A stretch of 64,000 nucleotides of DNA from assembly GCF_037203705.1 (NCBI RefSeq), contig NZ_JBBCAT010000004.1, forward strand, positions 248,001 through 312,000. The letters are read 5' to 3'. Under the pieces are notes generated by a model, which was not told the DNA's origin, ran no database searches, and saw only the letters and a program-made list of their open reading frames with translations. Positions 8,119 to 16,828 of this stretch are shown piece by piece. The position numbers and the translations under genes were made by a program. The DNA comes from Prosthecomicrobium sp. N25. GTDB lineage: Bacteria > Pseudomonadota > Alphaproteobacteria > Rhizobiales > Ancalomicrobiaceae. Positions within the stretch are counted from its first letter, which is position 1, and each line of letters opens with the position of its first letter.

Positions 8119-9135
8119 ATGCAGCCGTTCGATCGCAAGAGCCTCCTCGACAAGGCGAGCCGCACCGGCTCGCTCGACGCCGCCGACGTCCTCGTGCTCC
8201 GCCGGGAGGTCTACGGGGACGACGGGCGGATCGGCCCGGCGGAGGCCGAGCTCCTGTTCGACCTCGAGGACCGGATCACGGCGCCGGTGCCGGAGTGGAC
8301 GGCGCTCTTCCTGGAGGCCATGACGGACTACGTGGTCGAGCAGACCGAGCCGCAAGGCTACGTCGACGAGGCCGAGGCGCAATGGCTGCTTCAGCGCATC
8401 ACCGCCGACGCGAAGGTCAAGTCGGAGACCGAACTGGAGCTCCTCGTCAGGGTCGTAGAGAGGGCGCGCGCCGTGCCGTTCCGGCTCTCCGCCGCCGCGC
8501 TGGCGGAGGTGCGGCACGCGGTCGTGGACGGATCCGGCGTCACCCGGCACGGGCGGCTGGAGCCGGGGCGGATCACCATGGCGGAGGTGGCGCTGGTCCG
8601 TCGCGTCCTGCACGCGGCGGGCGGCGAGCGCGGCATCGCGGTGTCGCGCGAGGAGGCCGAGGCGCTCTTCGACATCGACGACGCGGTCGGCGACGCCGAG
8701 AACGTGCCGGAGTGGGCCGGGCTGTTCGCCAAGGCGGTCGGCAACTACCTCATGGCGGCCACCCTTCACGAGGCCCCCGCGCGCGAGGAGGCCCTGCGGC
8801 GCGAGCGCTGGCTCGACGCGCCGGCCGAGGGCTACGGGACCTTCCTCGACCGCTTCGTCGACGGGCTGACCGGCTTCGGCAATCTCATCGAGACCCTCAC
8901 CCAGAGCCTCTCCGACAAGGTCGAAGCGGCGCATGCGGAGGATAACCGGCGCGACGCGGCGGCGATCACCGATGCCGAGGCGCTCTCGGCGGGCGAGGTC
9001 GACTGGGCGGTCGCCTGGATCGGGCGCAATGGGCGCGTGACGGCGGCCGAGATGGCCCTGATCGACTTCCTGCGCCGGATCCATCCGGTGCTGCCGACAC
9101 CGCTCGAGGCGGTCGTCCGGCGCGGCGCCGCCTGA
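8119..9135 (+). CDS. Unknown cytoplasmic protein with internal alpha-helical repeats
   Basis: A 338 aa protein without signal peptide, membrane segment or cysteine cluster; I do not recognise a named family. It contains an internal duplication. Residues about 19-72 (ADVLVLRREVYGDDGRIGPAEAELLFDLED, ending PEWTALFLEAMTDYVV) align with about 152-214 (AEVALVRRVLHAAGG, then REEAEALFDIDD, ending VPEWAGLFAKAVGNYLM). A third, shorter repeat near the C-terminus reads GEVDWAVAWIGRNGRVTAAEMALIDFL. The unit resembles helical TerB/EF-hand-like modules in which an acidic G-R-I turn is followed by a helix. The acidic loops could bind metal, but no canonical EF-hand is complete. It is convergent with the EamA gene (10-base gap). 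Confidence 0.75.
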   Translation: MQPFDRKSLLDKASRTGSLDAADVLVLRREVYGDDGRIGPAEAELLFDLEDRITAPVPEWTALFLEAMTDYVVEQTEPQGYVDEAEAQWLLQRITADAKVKSETELELLVRVVERARAVPFRLSAAALAEVRHAVVDGSGVTRHGRLEPGRITMAEVALVRRVLHAAGGERGIAVSREEAEALFDIDDAVGDAENVPEWAGLFAKAVGNYLMAATLHEAPAREEALRRERWLDAPAEGYGTFLDRFVDGLTGFGNLIETLTQSLSDKVEAAHAEDNRRDAAAITDAEALSAGEVDWAVAWIGRNGRVTAAEMALIDFLRRIHPVLPTPLEAVVRRGAA

Positions 9136-9145
9136 GCACGACCGG

Positions 9146-10042
9146 TCAGGCCGGCCGCTCGCCGAGCGCGGGCCGCGGCTCGGGCGGAGTCGTGAAAGCC
9201 TTCAGGAGAATGGCGGCGAGGATCAGTGCGCCGCCCGCCAGGCTCGTCGCCTTGGGGGTTTCGGCGAAGACGAGGTAGACCCAGAGCGGGGCGAAGACGG
9301 TCTCTGTCTGCGCCAGCACCGTCAGGCCGACGGCGGGCACGGCGCGGGAGGCGCGGTTGAAGAGGATCGTCCCGATGCCGATCAGCGCGGCGCCGTGCGT
9401 CACCGCCATGGCGACGTCGAGCGGCGGCGGCAGCAGGGTGCGCCCGTTGAAGAGCGTCGCGGCCAGGCACACCAGAAGGGTCAAGAGCCCGTAGCCGGCC
9501 AGGACGGGCGCGAAGTCGCGGCCCTTGCCGAGACGCACCGCGACCGCATAGACGGCGAAGCCGAAGGCCGAGAACAGGCCGCCGAGGTTGCCCGCCAGGT
9601 CGCCGCCGCCGAGGTCGCCGCCGACCATGACGAGGAGGCCGGCGAGCCCGACCAGGATGGAGGCCACCCCGCCCGTCCCGAGCCGTTCACCCAGGAAGAT
9701 ACGGGCCAGGATCGCGGTCTGCAGGGGGGCCGTGGAGGCGAAGAAGACCGCATTGGCGACAGTGGTCCGCTTCAGGGCGAACACGAAGGCGACCGCGGCG
9801 AGGACGAGGCCCGCGGCCGCGACGAAGCCGAGCCGGTCCGTCTTGAGGAACCGGGGCAGCAGCAGGCCGCCGCCGGACACGACCGAGATGCCCTCCATCA
9901 CGGCCATGACGCCGACCGCACGCCAGATCAGGTACTGGAACGGATCGGCCTCGGCGGCGAAGCGGACGGTGAGGACGCCGAAGCTCCAGAGCAGCCCGGC
10001 GGCGAGGGCCATGGCGGATCCGATCAGCGGCGAGCGGGACAT
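9146..10042 (-). CDS. EamA/DMT-family transporter
   Basis: The 298 aa membrane protein has ten predicted hydrophobic segments arranged as two EamA repeats. The first runs from SAMALAAGLLWSFGVL, and its conserved ERLGTGGVASILVGLAGLLVM helix ends it. The second starts near GNLGGLFSAFGFAVYAVAVR. Such proteins export or exchange metabolites such as amino acids, but the substrate cannot be predicted. The start is ATG 10042; the frame extends upstream but the extension is arginine-rich and overlaps the MFS gene. It is the last gene of a minus-strand run with MFS, LysR, enolase-superfamily and iron-ADH genes and may move the same compound or its product. Confidence 0.85.
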   Translation of the reverse strand: MSRSPLIGSAMALAAGLLWSFGVLTVRFAAEADPFQYLIWRAVGVMAVMEGISVVSGGGLLLPRFLKTDRLGFVAAAGLVLAAVAFVFALKRTTVANAVFFASTAPLQTAILARIFLGERLGTGGVASILVGLAGLLVMVGGDLGGGDLAGNLGGLFSAFGFAVYAVAVRLGKGRDFAPVLAGYGLLTLLVCLAATLFNGRTLLPPPLDVAMAVTHGAALIGIGTILFNRASRAVPAVGLTVLAQTETVFAPLWVYLVFAETPKATSLAGGALILAAILLKAFTTPPEPRPALGERPA

Positions 10043-10104
10043 CGGGCCATTCTCCGGGTGACCGGGCCGGCCACTGGGCCGTTTGCGGGGGGCATGCCGG
10101 CGCC

Positions 10105-11292
10105 TCAGGCCGCCGGACGGATCGGAGCCGCCGCGGCGGCCCGCTCGGGGGCGCCGGCGGCGAGCATACGCCACAGTACGTAGCCGCCGAAGAGTGCGTG
10201 GAGGGCGGCGTTGTGCAGATAGAGCAGGCTGGGGCCGGCGCGCGCCATCAGGGCGGCGGCCGAGACCGGGCCCGCGATCGCGCCGAGGCAATAGACCAGC
10301 AGCAGCACCGCGGCGACGCCGACGGCGTTCTCGCGTCCGGTGCGGTCGTTCACATGGGAGGCCAGCACGTAGTACTGGGTCGCCAGGACCGACCCGAGCG
10401 CGAAGCCGAGCGCGTAGAGGACGGGATGGGGCAGGCGCGCGCCGAGGAGGCCGATCAGGACCTCGAAGAGCACGCAGGCGCCGATGAGGCCGAGCAGGAC
10501 CCGGCGCCTGTCGATCCGGTCGGACAGGCGCCCGACGGGGATCTGGAGCGCGGCGCAGCCGGCGGTCAGGAGCGTCATGTAGGTGCCCACCTGCGCGGTG
10601 GAGAGGCCGATCTCGGCGGCATAGACCGCCGACAGCGACCAGAAGGGGCCGTTGCAGGCGCCGATGAGGAAGACGCCCACGATGGCGACCGGGCTCGTCC
10701 GCCACAACCAGCGGACCGGCAGGCTGGGGCTCGCCGGCCGTTCCGGCGGATCCTGCTCGGTGAGCGCGAGGGGCAGGATCGAGGCCGCGAGCAGGGCCGC
10801 GGCCGCGGCGAAGAGCGTGAAGCCGGTCGGCTCGTCCAGCCGGAGCAACTGGTTGCCGGCGGCCCAGCCGGCATACTGGATGACGCTGTAGACCGAGATC
10901 ACCCGGCCGCGCACGGCATTGTCGGACTTGCCCTGAAGCCAGCTCTCGACCGTGGCGTAGACCCCGGCGAGGCAGAAGCCGAGCACGCCGCGGAACAGGA
11001 TCCAGGCCCCGATCTCGTGGAAGACGGCAAAGCCGAGGGTCGCCACGATGCCGATGGCGATGGAGGCCGTGTAGGCGCGGGCGTGCCCGGCGTGGCGGAC
11101 CGCGCCGGGGTTGGCGACGGCACCGAGCATCATACCGAGGAAGTAGGCCGAGCCGAGCAGGCCGACCTCCACCTCGCTCGCCCCGTGGGCGCGGGCTCCC
11201 AGGGGCACGATCGTGGTCAGCAGTCCGTGGCCGGTCAGGAGCACGAAGACGGAGACGAGAAGGGCGGCGACCGGGCGATAGGCGGAGGGCAC
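10105..11292 (-). CDS. MFS transporter
   Basis: A 12-helix major facilitator of about 395 aa with no cleavable signal. The helix 2-3 loop has the reduced motif GAVANPGAVRHAGHARAY, the mid-protein loop separates the two six-helix halves, and the second half repeats the pattern as GRLSDRIDRRR. I placed the start at GTG 11292, preceded by GGAAG eight bases upstream and directly followed by the first helix. An upstream start (11376 or 11361) would add a proline/arginine-rich tail. It lies 43 codon-equivalents downstream of a LysR gene in an apparent operon. Substrate is unknown; a hydroxy-acid or sugar-acid is plausible from the neighbouring enzymes. Confidence 0.85.
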   Translation of the reverse strand: MPSAYRPVAALLVSVFVLLTGHGLLTTIVPLGARAHGASEVEVGLLGSAYFLGMMLGAVANPGAVRHAGHARAYTASIAIGIVATLGFAVFHEIGAWILFRGVLGFCLAGVYATVESWLQGKSDNAVRGRVISVYSVIQYAGWAAGNQLLRLDEPTGFTLFAAAAALLAASILPLALTEQDPPERPASPSLPVRWLWRTSPVAIVGVFLIGACNGPFWSLSAVYAAEIGLSTAQVGTYMTLLTAGCAALQIPVGRLSDRIDRRRVLLGLIGACVLFEVLIGLLGARLPHPVLYALGFALGSVLATQYYVLASHVNDRTGRENAVGVAAVLLLVYCLGAIAGPVSAAALMARAGPSLLYLHNAALHALFGGYVLWRMLAAGAPERAAAAAPIRPAA

Positions 11293-11419
11293 GGGACGGG
11301 CTTCCGATTCGCGAGGGCGTGGCGGGACGGTACCACTGTGGGCGGCCGGCGGGCGGCGCATGGTTCGGCGCGACACCTTCTGTCGCCGGCCGCCCTGCGC
11401 CGATGTGCCGGGTCGGCGC

Positions 11420-12349
11420 TCAGGCGCGGCGTTCGGGCGCGAAAGGCGGGGCGGAGAAGCGGCGGATCAGCCAGCTGCGGAAGACCGAGACGGCCGTGTC
11501 GCCGAGGTCGTCGGGATCGGTGGCGAGGTAGTAGCCATAGCCGTCGTCGATCATCAGGTCGAAAGGCCGGACCAGCCGTCCGGCCGCGATCTCGGCCTGG
11601 AAGAGCAGGGGGTCGACGAGCGCCAGTCCTTCGCCCGACAGGGCGTATTGCACGGCCATCTGGGCCGTGTCGAAGACGAGGCCGCGGTCGACCTTCACCT
11701 CCGGGCACCCGGCGGTGCGGGTGACCATTTCCCAGAGATAGGTCTTCGGCCGGTCCTCCAGGCGGACGTGGAGGAGGTCGTGGGCCGCGAGGAAGCGCCC
11801 CAGGTCCGTCCCCTCGGCGCGGGCGGCCACGTCCGGGTGGCAGAGGATGGTCAGGCGGACCATCCACAGAAGGTCGAGGACGCGATCCGTGACCTTGGGC
11901 TCGGAATAGATCACGGCCACGTCGGCGCCGCGTTCCATCGGGCCGGAGACGATGCGGCTGTCGATATCGATGCCGATGTCTGGGTGTTCGGCACGGAAGT
12001 CCTTCAGGATGGGAACCGCCAGCTGGTGCGCGAAGGTGTGGGGCAGGGCGACCCGCAGGGACCGGCGGGGGCCGGCGCGCTCGGCACGGACCTCCTCGAG
12101 CGCCTCGTCGATGCGGTCGAAGGCGCGGGTGACCACGGGGAGGAGCCGCCGACCGGCGTCCGTCAGGGCGAGTTGGTGCGGCTTGCGCTCGAAGAGCGGG
12201 ATGCCGATCAGGTCCTCGAGCCCGATCACGTGGCGGCTGACGGCGGACTGGGTGACCAGCAGCGACTGGGCCGCGGCGGTGAAGCTGCGGTGCCGTCCGG
12301 CGGCCTCGAAGGCGCGCAGGGCGTTGAGGGGAAGCCAGCGGCGGTCCAT
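11420..12349 (-). CDS. LysR-family regulator, GcvA-like
   Basis: The 309 aa protein has an N-terminal winged helix-turn-helix: LNALRAFEAAGRHRSFTAAAQ, then VTQSAVSRHVIGLED and GIPLFER. The rest is a LysR substrate-binding domain with the LRVALPHTFAHQLAVPIL strand and DVAVIYSE. The P/L-NALRAFEAAGRH opening is typical of the GcvA subgroup. It sits inside an operon, 33 bases after the enolase-superfamily gene and upstream of the MFS gene, rather than divergent from it. It probably controls this operon in response to its substrate. Confidence 0.92.
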   Translation of the reverse strand: MDRRWLPLNALRAFEAAGRHRSFTAAAQSLLVTQSAVSRHVIGLEDLIGIPLFERKPHQLALTDAGRRLLPVVTRAFDRIDEALEEVRAERAGPRRSLRVALPHTFAHQLAVPILKDFRAEHPDIGIDIDSRIVSGPMERGADVAVIYSEPKVTDRVLDLLWMVRLTILCHPDVAARAEGTDLGRFLAAHDLLHVRLEDRPKTYLWEMVTRTAGCPEVKVDRGLVFDTAQMAVQYALSGEGLALVDPLLFQAEIAAGRLVRPFDLMIDDGYGYYLATDPDDLGDTAVSVFRSWLIRRFSAPPFAPERRA

Positions 12350-12382
12350 CGGAGCGTCTCCCGGGCACGGGCACCCGGGCCG

Positions 12383-13492
12383 TCAGCCGATCCGGGTCGC
12401 CGTCAGTCTCTCCTCGTCCAGTTCGTAGCCGAGGCCGGGCGTCTCCGACAACACGATCCAGCCGTCGCGGTCGACGTCGAGGGGCTCGCGGATCGGGAAA
12501 TCCCGGCGCGGCAGGGTCCACTCCGGCGGGTCGAAGGGGAACTCCAGGTACGGAGCGTCGGCCAGCGCGCAGGTGAGGTGGGCGTTGGCGACGACGCCGA
12601 GGCCGTTGGTCCAGGTGTGCGGCGTGAAGACCAGGTTGGCGGCCTCCGCCATGGCGGCGACGCGCCGGAGCCCCGTGATCCCGCCGACGAGCGCGGCATC
12701 GGGCTGCACCACGTCCAGGCAGCCGTCGCGGATGAGGTCGCGGAACTCCGGCAGTTCGCGCGTCATCTCGCCGCCGGCGATGCGGATGTCGGTCATCTCG
12801 CGCAGGCGCCGCATGCCCTCGCGGTCGGAGCGGTGGAGGGGTTCCTCCATCCAGTAGACGCCGAGCCCCTCCAGCTCGCGGGCGACCTGCAGGGCGTCCT
12901 TGAGCGACCAGGGGGCATAGGCGTCCCAGGACATGCGCCAACCCTGGTTGCAGTCCACCATCAGGTCGAGCTTCGTGCCGACCCGGGCGCGGACGGCCTC
13001 CAGGGCGGCGATGTCGGCGCGCCAGTCGCCCCGGTGGAAGCGGATCTTGAGGGCGCGGAAGCCGCGGTCCAGGTAGGCCTCGGCCGCCTCGGCGAGGGCT
13101 GCGGGGGCGCGCAGCGTCCCCGAGGAGGCGTAGGCGCGGACGCGGTCGGAGAGGCCGCCCAGCAGCTTCCAGACCGGCAGGCCGGCGATCTTGCCGGCGA
13201 GGTCCCAGAGCGCGAGGTCGAGCGGCCAGCAGCGGCCGACGTGGAACTGGATGTTGGAGAGGATGCGCCAGTGCCGCTCGATCGCGAGCGGGTCCTGCCC
13301 GATGAAGAGATCCTCGTGGCCGGCGAACCCGGCCATCGCGTCCCCCGAGCCGACGCCGACGAGGCCCTCGTCGGTGGTCACGCGGACGATCGTGGCGTCG
13401 AAACGGGTGCGCGGCCGCGTGTCCCAGCTCGCGTGGAACGGCGGATCCAGGGGCAGCCGGTGATGGGTGATCTCGATGCCGGTGATCTTCAT
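12383..13492 (-). CDS. Mandelate racemase/muconate lactonizing enzyme family (enolase superfamily)
   Basis: A 369 aa TIM-barrel enzyme that abstracts the proton alpha to a carboxylate. The catalytic base pair is Lys149-x-Arg151 in ALKIRF. Metal ligands are Asp180 (DCNQGW), Glu216 (MEEP) and Glu242 (GGEM). His292 in FTPHTWTNGLG is the second base. K-x-R plus His places it in the mandelate racemase subgroup rather than the muconate subgroup, so dehydration or epimerisation of an acid sugar or hydroxy acid is likely. All catalytic residues are present. It starts 13 bases after the alcohol dehydrogenase stop, and the two probably catalyse consecutive steps. Exact substrate unknown. Confidence 0.93.
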   Translation of the reverse strand: MKITGIEITHHRLPLDPPFHASWDTRPRTRFDATIVRVTTDEGLVGVGSGDAMAGFAGHEDLFIGQDPLAIERHWRILSNIQFHVGRCWPLDLALWDLAGKIAGLPVWKLLGGLSDRVRAYASSGTLRAPAALAEAAEAYLDRGFRALKIRFHRGDWRADIAALEAVRARVGTKLDLMVDCNQGWRMSWDAYAPWSLKDALQVARELEGLGVYWMEEPLHRSDREGMRRLREMTDIRIAGGEMTRELPEFRDLIRDGCLDVVQPDAALVGGITGLRRVAAMAEAANLVFTPHTWTNGLGVVANAHLTCALADAPYLEFPFDPPEWTLPRRDFPIREPLDVDRDGWIVLSETPGLGYELDEERLTATRIG

Positions 13493-13505
13493 GGCGGTCC
13501 GGCCC

Positions 13506-14654
13506 TCACGCCTGCGTCAGGACGCGTTCGGCGAAGACGAGAAGGTCGGCGTCCTCGATCCGGCGGCGGTTGGAATGGCGCATGGCGGCGTTCTCGGGGC
13601 GCGCCATCTGGGCGGAGAGCGTCTCCGGCGCGATCCCGGCGAACTCCTCCGCGAGCGACACACGGATGCCGATGCCGCGGGTGAGGCGCTCGAAGGCGGC
13701 CGGCAGGTCCCGGGCCGCGCCGAGGCCCATGGCGCGCGCCGCCGCGTCGAAGCGGCCGTCGTCGTCGACGATGTTCCAGTCGAGGGTCGCGATCATGCCG
13801 AGGGCGACGGAGCGGCCGTGGTGGAGGGGGCGCAGGGACGCGAGGGCATGGCCGATGGTGTGGGCGACGGCGGTGCCGCCGTTGTCGATGGCGATGCCGG
13901 CGAGCCAGGCCGCCCGCTGCAGGCCGGCGCGGGCCTCCAGGTTGGCCCCGTCCGCTACGGCGGGCTCCAGATGACGGGCGGCGAGGCGGATCGCCTCGTG
14001 GGCGTAGAGGCGATTGGCCGGCGTGGCGTTGGCGTTGGTGGCGGCCTCCAGGGCGTGGACCAGGGCGTCGATGCCGGTCTGGGCGGTGAGGGCGGGCGGC
14101 AGGGAGAGGGTCGTCTCCGGGTCTAGGATGATCTCGTGCGGCTTCAGGGCGTCGCCCCAGAGCCAGACCTTGGCCTTGTCGGCACGCGTCAGGATGGCGG
14201 TCCGGGTCGCCTCCGAGCCGGTGCCCGACGTGGTCGGGATGGCGATGCGGGCGAGCGTCGCGGCGGGGAAGTCGCGTTCGCAGAGCTGATAGGCGACCGC
14301 CGGGGCCGTGTCGGTCGCGATCGCCGCGACGGCCTTGCCGAGGTCGAGGGCGGAGCCGCCGCCGAGCGCCACGACGGCCGCGGCCTTCGAGCGCCGGGCC
14401 ACGGCGGCGGCGGCGTCCGCCTGCGCGGCGGTCGGATCGCCGGTGAAGTCCGAGAAGGTCTCGACCGCGAGCCCCGCGCCGGCCAGCGACGCGCGGACGT
14501 CGTCGACGAGGCCGGTCGCGGCGAGGCCCGGGTCGGCGACGAGCAGGACGGCGGCGCCGGGCCCGGTCAGCGCGGCGGCCAGTGGCCCGGCGGCGTCACG
14601 GGCGCCGGGGCCGCCGGTGATGTGGGGCAGTCGGGCGAGTTCCCAGCGGGCCAT
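13506..14654 (-). CDS. Iron-containing alcohol dehydrogenase, maleylacetate-reductase-like
   Basis: The 382 aa protein belongs to the group III metal-dependent dehydrogenases. The NAD(P)-binding loop is GGGSALDLGKA (GGGS at 98-101), followed by PTTSGTGSE. Candidate metal ligands are Asp196 and His200 (DALVHALEA), His265 (AHTIGHAL) and His279 (LHHG), all present. Family members reduce or oxidise alcohol/carbonyl or maleylacetate-type substrates. It is the first gene of the minus-strand operon that continues with the enolase-superfamily enzyme, LysR and two transporters. It diverges from the MttB-like gene across 14655-14818, a shared promoter region. Similarity is closer to maleylacetate reductases than to 1,3-propanediol dehydrogenases, by impression only. 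Confidence 0.9.
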   Translation of the reverse strand: MARWELARLPHITGGPGARDAAGPLAAALTGPGAAVLLVADPGLAATGLVDDVRASLAGAGLAVETFSDFTGDPTAAQADAAAAVARRSKAAAVVALGGGSALDLGKAVAAIATDTAPAVAYQLCERDFPAATLARIAIPTTSGTGSEATRTAILTRADKAKVWLWGDALKPHEIILDPETTLSLPPALTAQTGIDALVHALEAATNANATPANRLYAHEAIRLAARHLEPAVADGANLEARAGLQRAAWLAGIAIDNGGTAVAHTIGHALASLRPLHHGRSVALGMIATLDWNIVDDDGRFDAAARAMGLGAARDLPAAFERLTRGIGIRVSLAEEFAGIAPETLSAQMARPENAAMRHSNRRRIEDADLLVFAERVLTQA

Positions 14655-14818
14655 GCGTCCTCCGAACGTCGATCCCGCTCAGGTTTAGTGGCGCGGGGGC
14701 GGGCCGGTCAGCGCCGATATTCGATAGCGTGATCCAAAAAAACGATATGGCCGCGCCAGGCCTTTCCGCGCCGGCCGGCAGGCGGCAGGGTCTCGGGGGC
14801 GGGGCGAAAGGATCTTCG

Positions 14819-16387
14819 ATGGCGAGCGACACGGGTGAGGGGATTTCGGCCGGGGCGGGCGAGCGCGGGCGGCGGCGGGGGCGCGAGGAGCGGCAGAGGA
14901 GCCGTCCGGCCGAAGTGCGCAAGCCGCAGCCGCGGCTGCCCTTCGCCCCGGTGCCGGCGGTCTCGGCGGACGAGCTGGAGGCGATTCACGCCGCCTCGTT
15001 GACCATCCTGGAAGAGATCGGGATGGACTTCCTGCATGACGAGGCGCGCGCGATCCTCAAGGCGGAAGGCGCGGACGTCGACCCGAATTCGAAGCGGGTG
15101 CGTTTCGACCGGGGGCTCGTCGAGGCCAAGATCGGGCTCGCGCCGCCGAGCTTCCGGTTGCATGCGCGCAATCCCGGCCGGGACGTCGTGTTCGGCGACG
15201 GCCACGTGGCCTTCGCGTCCATCGGCTCGACGCCGAACGTGGCGGACCGGGCCGGCGGTCGGCGGCCCGGCAACATCGCCGACTACCGCAACCTGATCCG
15301 GCTCGGACAGACGCTCGACGCCATGCATCTCTGGGGCGGGTATCCGACGGAACCGGCGGACATCCACGCCTCCGTGCGGCACCTCGACGCGCTGCAGGCG
15401 ATGCTGACCCTCTCGGACAAGCCGATCCACGCCTATTCGCTCGGGCGGGAGCGGATCACGGACGGCATCGAGATGGCGCGGATCGCCCGGGGCATCGACC
15501 GGGACCGGCTCGAGCGCGAGCCGTCGGTCTTCACCATCGTCAACTCGTCGTCGCCTCTCAGGCTCGACGGGCCCATGCTGGAGGGCATCATCCAGATGGC
15601 GCGGGCTAACCAGGTGACGGTGCTCACGCCCTTCACGCTGGCGGGCGCCATGGCGCCGGTGACGATCGTCGGGGCGGTCGCGCAGCAGAACGCCGAGGCC
15701 CTGGCCGGGCTGGTGTTCGCGCAGTCCGTGCGGCCCGGCTCGCCGTTCATGTACGGCGGTTTCACCTCGAACGTCGACATGAAGTCGGGGGCGCCGGCCT
15801 TCGGCACGCCGGAATACATGAAGGCCGCGCTCCTCGGCGGCCAGCTCGCCCGCCGCTACCGGGTGCCCTACCGGTCGTCGAACGCCTGTGCGGCGAACAC
15901 GCTCGACGCCCAGGCGGCCTACGAGAGCGTCTTCTCGCTCTGGGGCGCGATCATGGGCGGGGCCAACCTGATCATGCACGGGGCCGGCTGGATGGAAGGC
16001 GGACTGCACGCCTCCTTCGAGAAGATGGTGCTCGACGCCGACCTCCTCGGCATGATCGCGGAATTCCTGACGCCGCTCACGGTCGACGACGACACGCTGG
16101 CGCTCGACGCCGTGCGCGAGGTCGGGCCGGGCGGGCACTTCTTCGGCTGCGCGCACACGCAGGCCCGCTACCGGACGGCCTTCTTCGCCCCGATGATTTC
16201 GGACTGGCGCAACTACGAGACCTGGCGCGAGGCCGGGTCGCCGACCGCCTACGACACGGCCGAGCGGCTCTACCGGGAGCGCCTCGACACCTTCGCGGAG
16301 CCGCCCATGGAGCCGGCCGTCCGCGAGGAACTCGACGCCTTCGTCGCCCGCCGCAAGGCCGAGGGCGGCGCGCCCACGGACTTCTGA
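14819..16387 (+). CDS. Trimethylamine methyltransferase (MttB) superfamily protein, non-pyrrolysine type
   Basis: A TIM-barrel of the COG5598/MttB family (522 aa from ATG 14819, chosen for the AAAGGA eight bases upstream). An in-frame start at 14729 would add 30 basic residues. Typical blocks are ASLTILEEIGMDFLHDEARAIL, FASIGSTPNV, YGGFTSNVDMKSGAPAFGTPE, and LIMHGAGWMEGGLHASFEKMVLDADLLGM. The frame has no internal amber codon, so it lacks pyrrolysine like glycine-betaine methyltransferase MtgB and other non-Pyl members. Those move a methyl group from a quaternary amine to a corrinoid protein. No corrinoid protein gene is in the window. It diverges from the iron ADH gene. Confidence 0.88.
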   Translation: MASDTGEGISAGAGERGRRRGREERQRSRPAEVRKPQPRLPFAPVPAVSADELEAIHAASLTILEEIGMDFLHDEARAILKAEGADVDPNSKRVRFDRGLVEAKIGLAPPSFRLHARNPGRDVVFGDGHVAFASIGSTPNVADRAGGRRPGNIADYRNLIRLGQTLDAMHLWGGYPTEPADIHASVRHLDALQAMLTLSDKPIHAYSLGRERITDGIEMARIARGIDRDRLEREPSVFTIVNSSSPLRLDGPMLEGIIQMARANQVTVLTPFTLAGAMAPVTIVGAVAQQNAEALAGLVFAQSVRPGSPFMYGGFTSNVDMKSGAPAFGTPEYMKAALLGGQLARRYRVPYRSSNACAANTLDAQAAYESVFSLWGAIMGGANLIMHGAGWMEGGLHASFEKMVLDADLLGMIAEFLTPLTVDDDTLALDAVREVGPGGHFFGCAHTQARYRTAFFAPMISDWRNYETWREAGSPTAYDTAERLYRERLDTFAEPPMEPAVREELDAFVARRKAEGGAPTDF

Positions 16388-16406
16388 CATGGGCGAAACG
16401 GCGCGC

Positions 16407-16817
16407 TCAGACCTCCGACAGGATCTTCTCCCGCGCCGCGGAGGCGAGGAAGGCCGAGCGCGTCAGGCCCCGCCGCTTCGCCGCCGAGTCGATCGCCTGC
16501 AGGAGGCCGGCGTCCATGGAGATGTTGGCGCGGGCGGGGCGACCCGACTCGAAAATCAGCGGCACCAGCACGAATGCGTCAGTCTCGGACATATCTTTGC
16601 GAATGGCGGGGTCCGACGCACATTCGGAAATGGTCCGCGCCGCAGGAAGCGAGCGACCTCGGCGCGCGAGGTCGTCAGCGATTTCGCTCAGAGCCGACAC
16701 CGCATCGCTGAGAGCCTGCTCTGGTGTCCCCCCGCCGCCATGGCATCCCGGAACGTCCGGAATCCGGACGCCCCAGACATCCTTCTGTCCGTCGATGATT
16801 CCGACATAGTGAGTCAT
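16407..16817 (-). CDS. hicB: HicB-family antitoxin with C-terminal ribbon-helix-helix
   Basis: A 136 aa antitoxin. The N-terminal HicB fold is MTHYVGIIDGQKDVWGVRIPDVPGC, then GGGTPEQALSDAVSALSE. The C-terminal half, ARANISMDAGLLQAIDSAAKRRGLTRSAFLASAAREKI, is a ribbon-helix-helix DNA-binding domain, which would bind the operator upstream of hicA. Start ATG 16817 lies 11 bases after the hicA stop, the usual toxin-first order for HicAB. The module is convergent with the MttB-like gene, and the local sequence is less GC-rich than the neighbours, suggesting acquisition. Confidence 0.9.
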   Translation of the reverse strand: MTHYVGIIDGQKDVWGVRIPDVPGCHGGGGTPEQALSDAVSALSEIADDLARRGRSLPAARTISECASDPAIRKDMSETDAFVLVPLIFESGRPARANISMDAGLLQAIDSAAKRRGLTRSAFLASAAREKILSEV

Positions 16818-16828
16818 GAACGATATCC

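Noticed and set aside
12383-13492. Assignment of the enolase-superfamily gene as hydroxyproline-betaine 2-epimerase (HpbD)
   Set aside because: HpbD is a muconate-subgroup enzyme with a K-x-K motif; this protein has K-x-R plus a PHTW histidine, the mandelate racemase arrangement.
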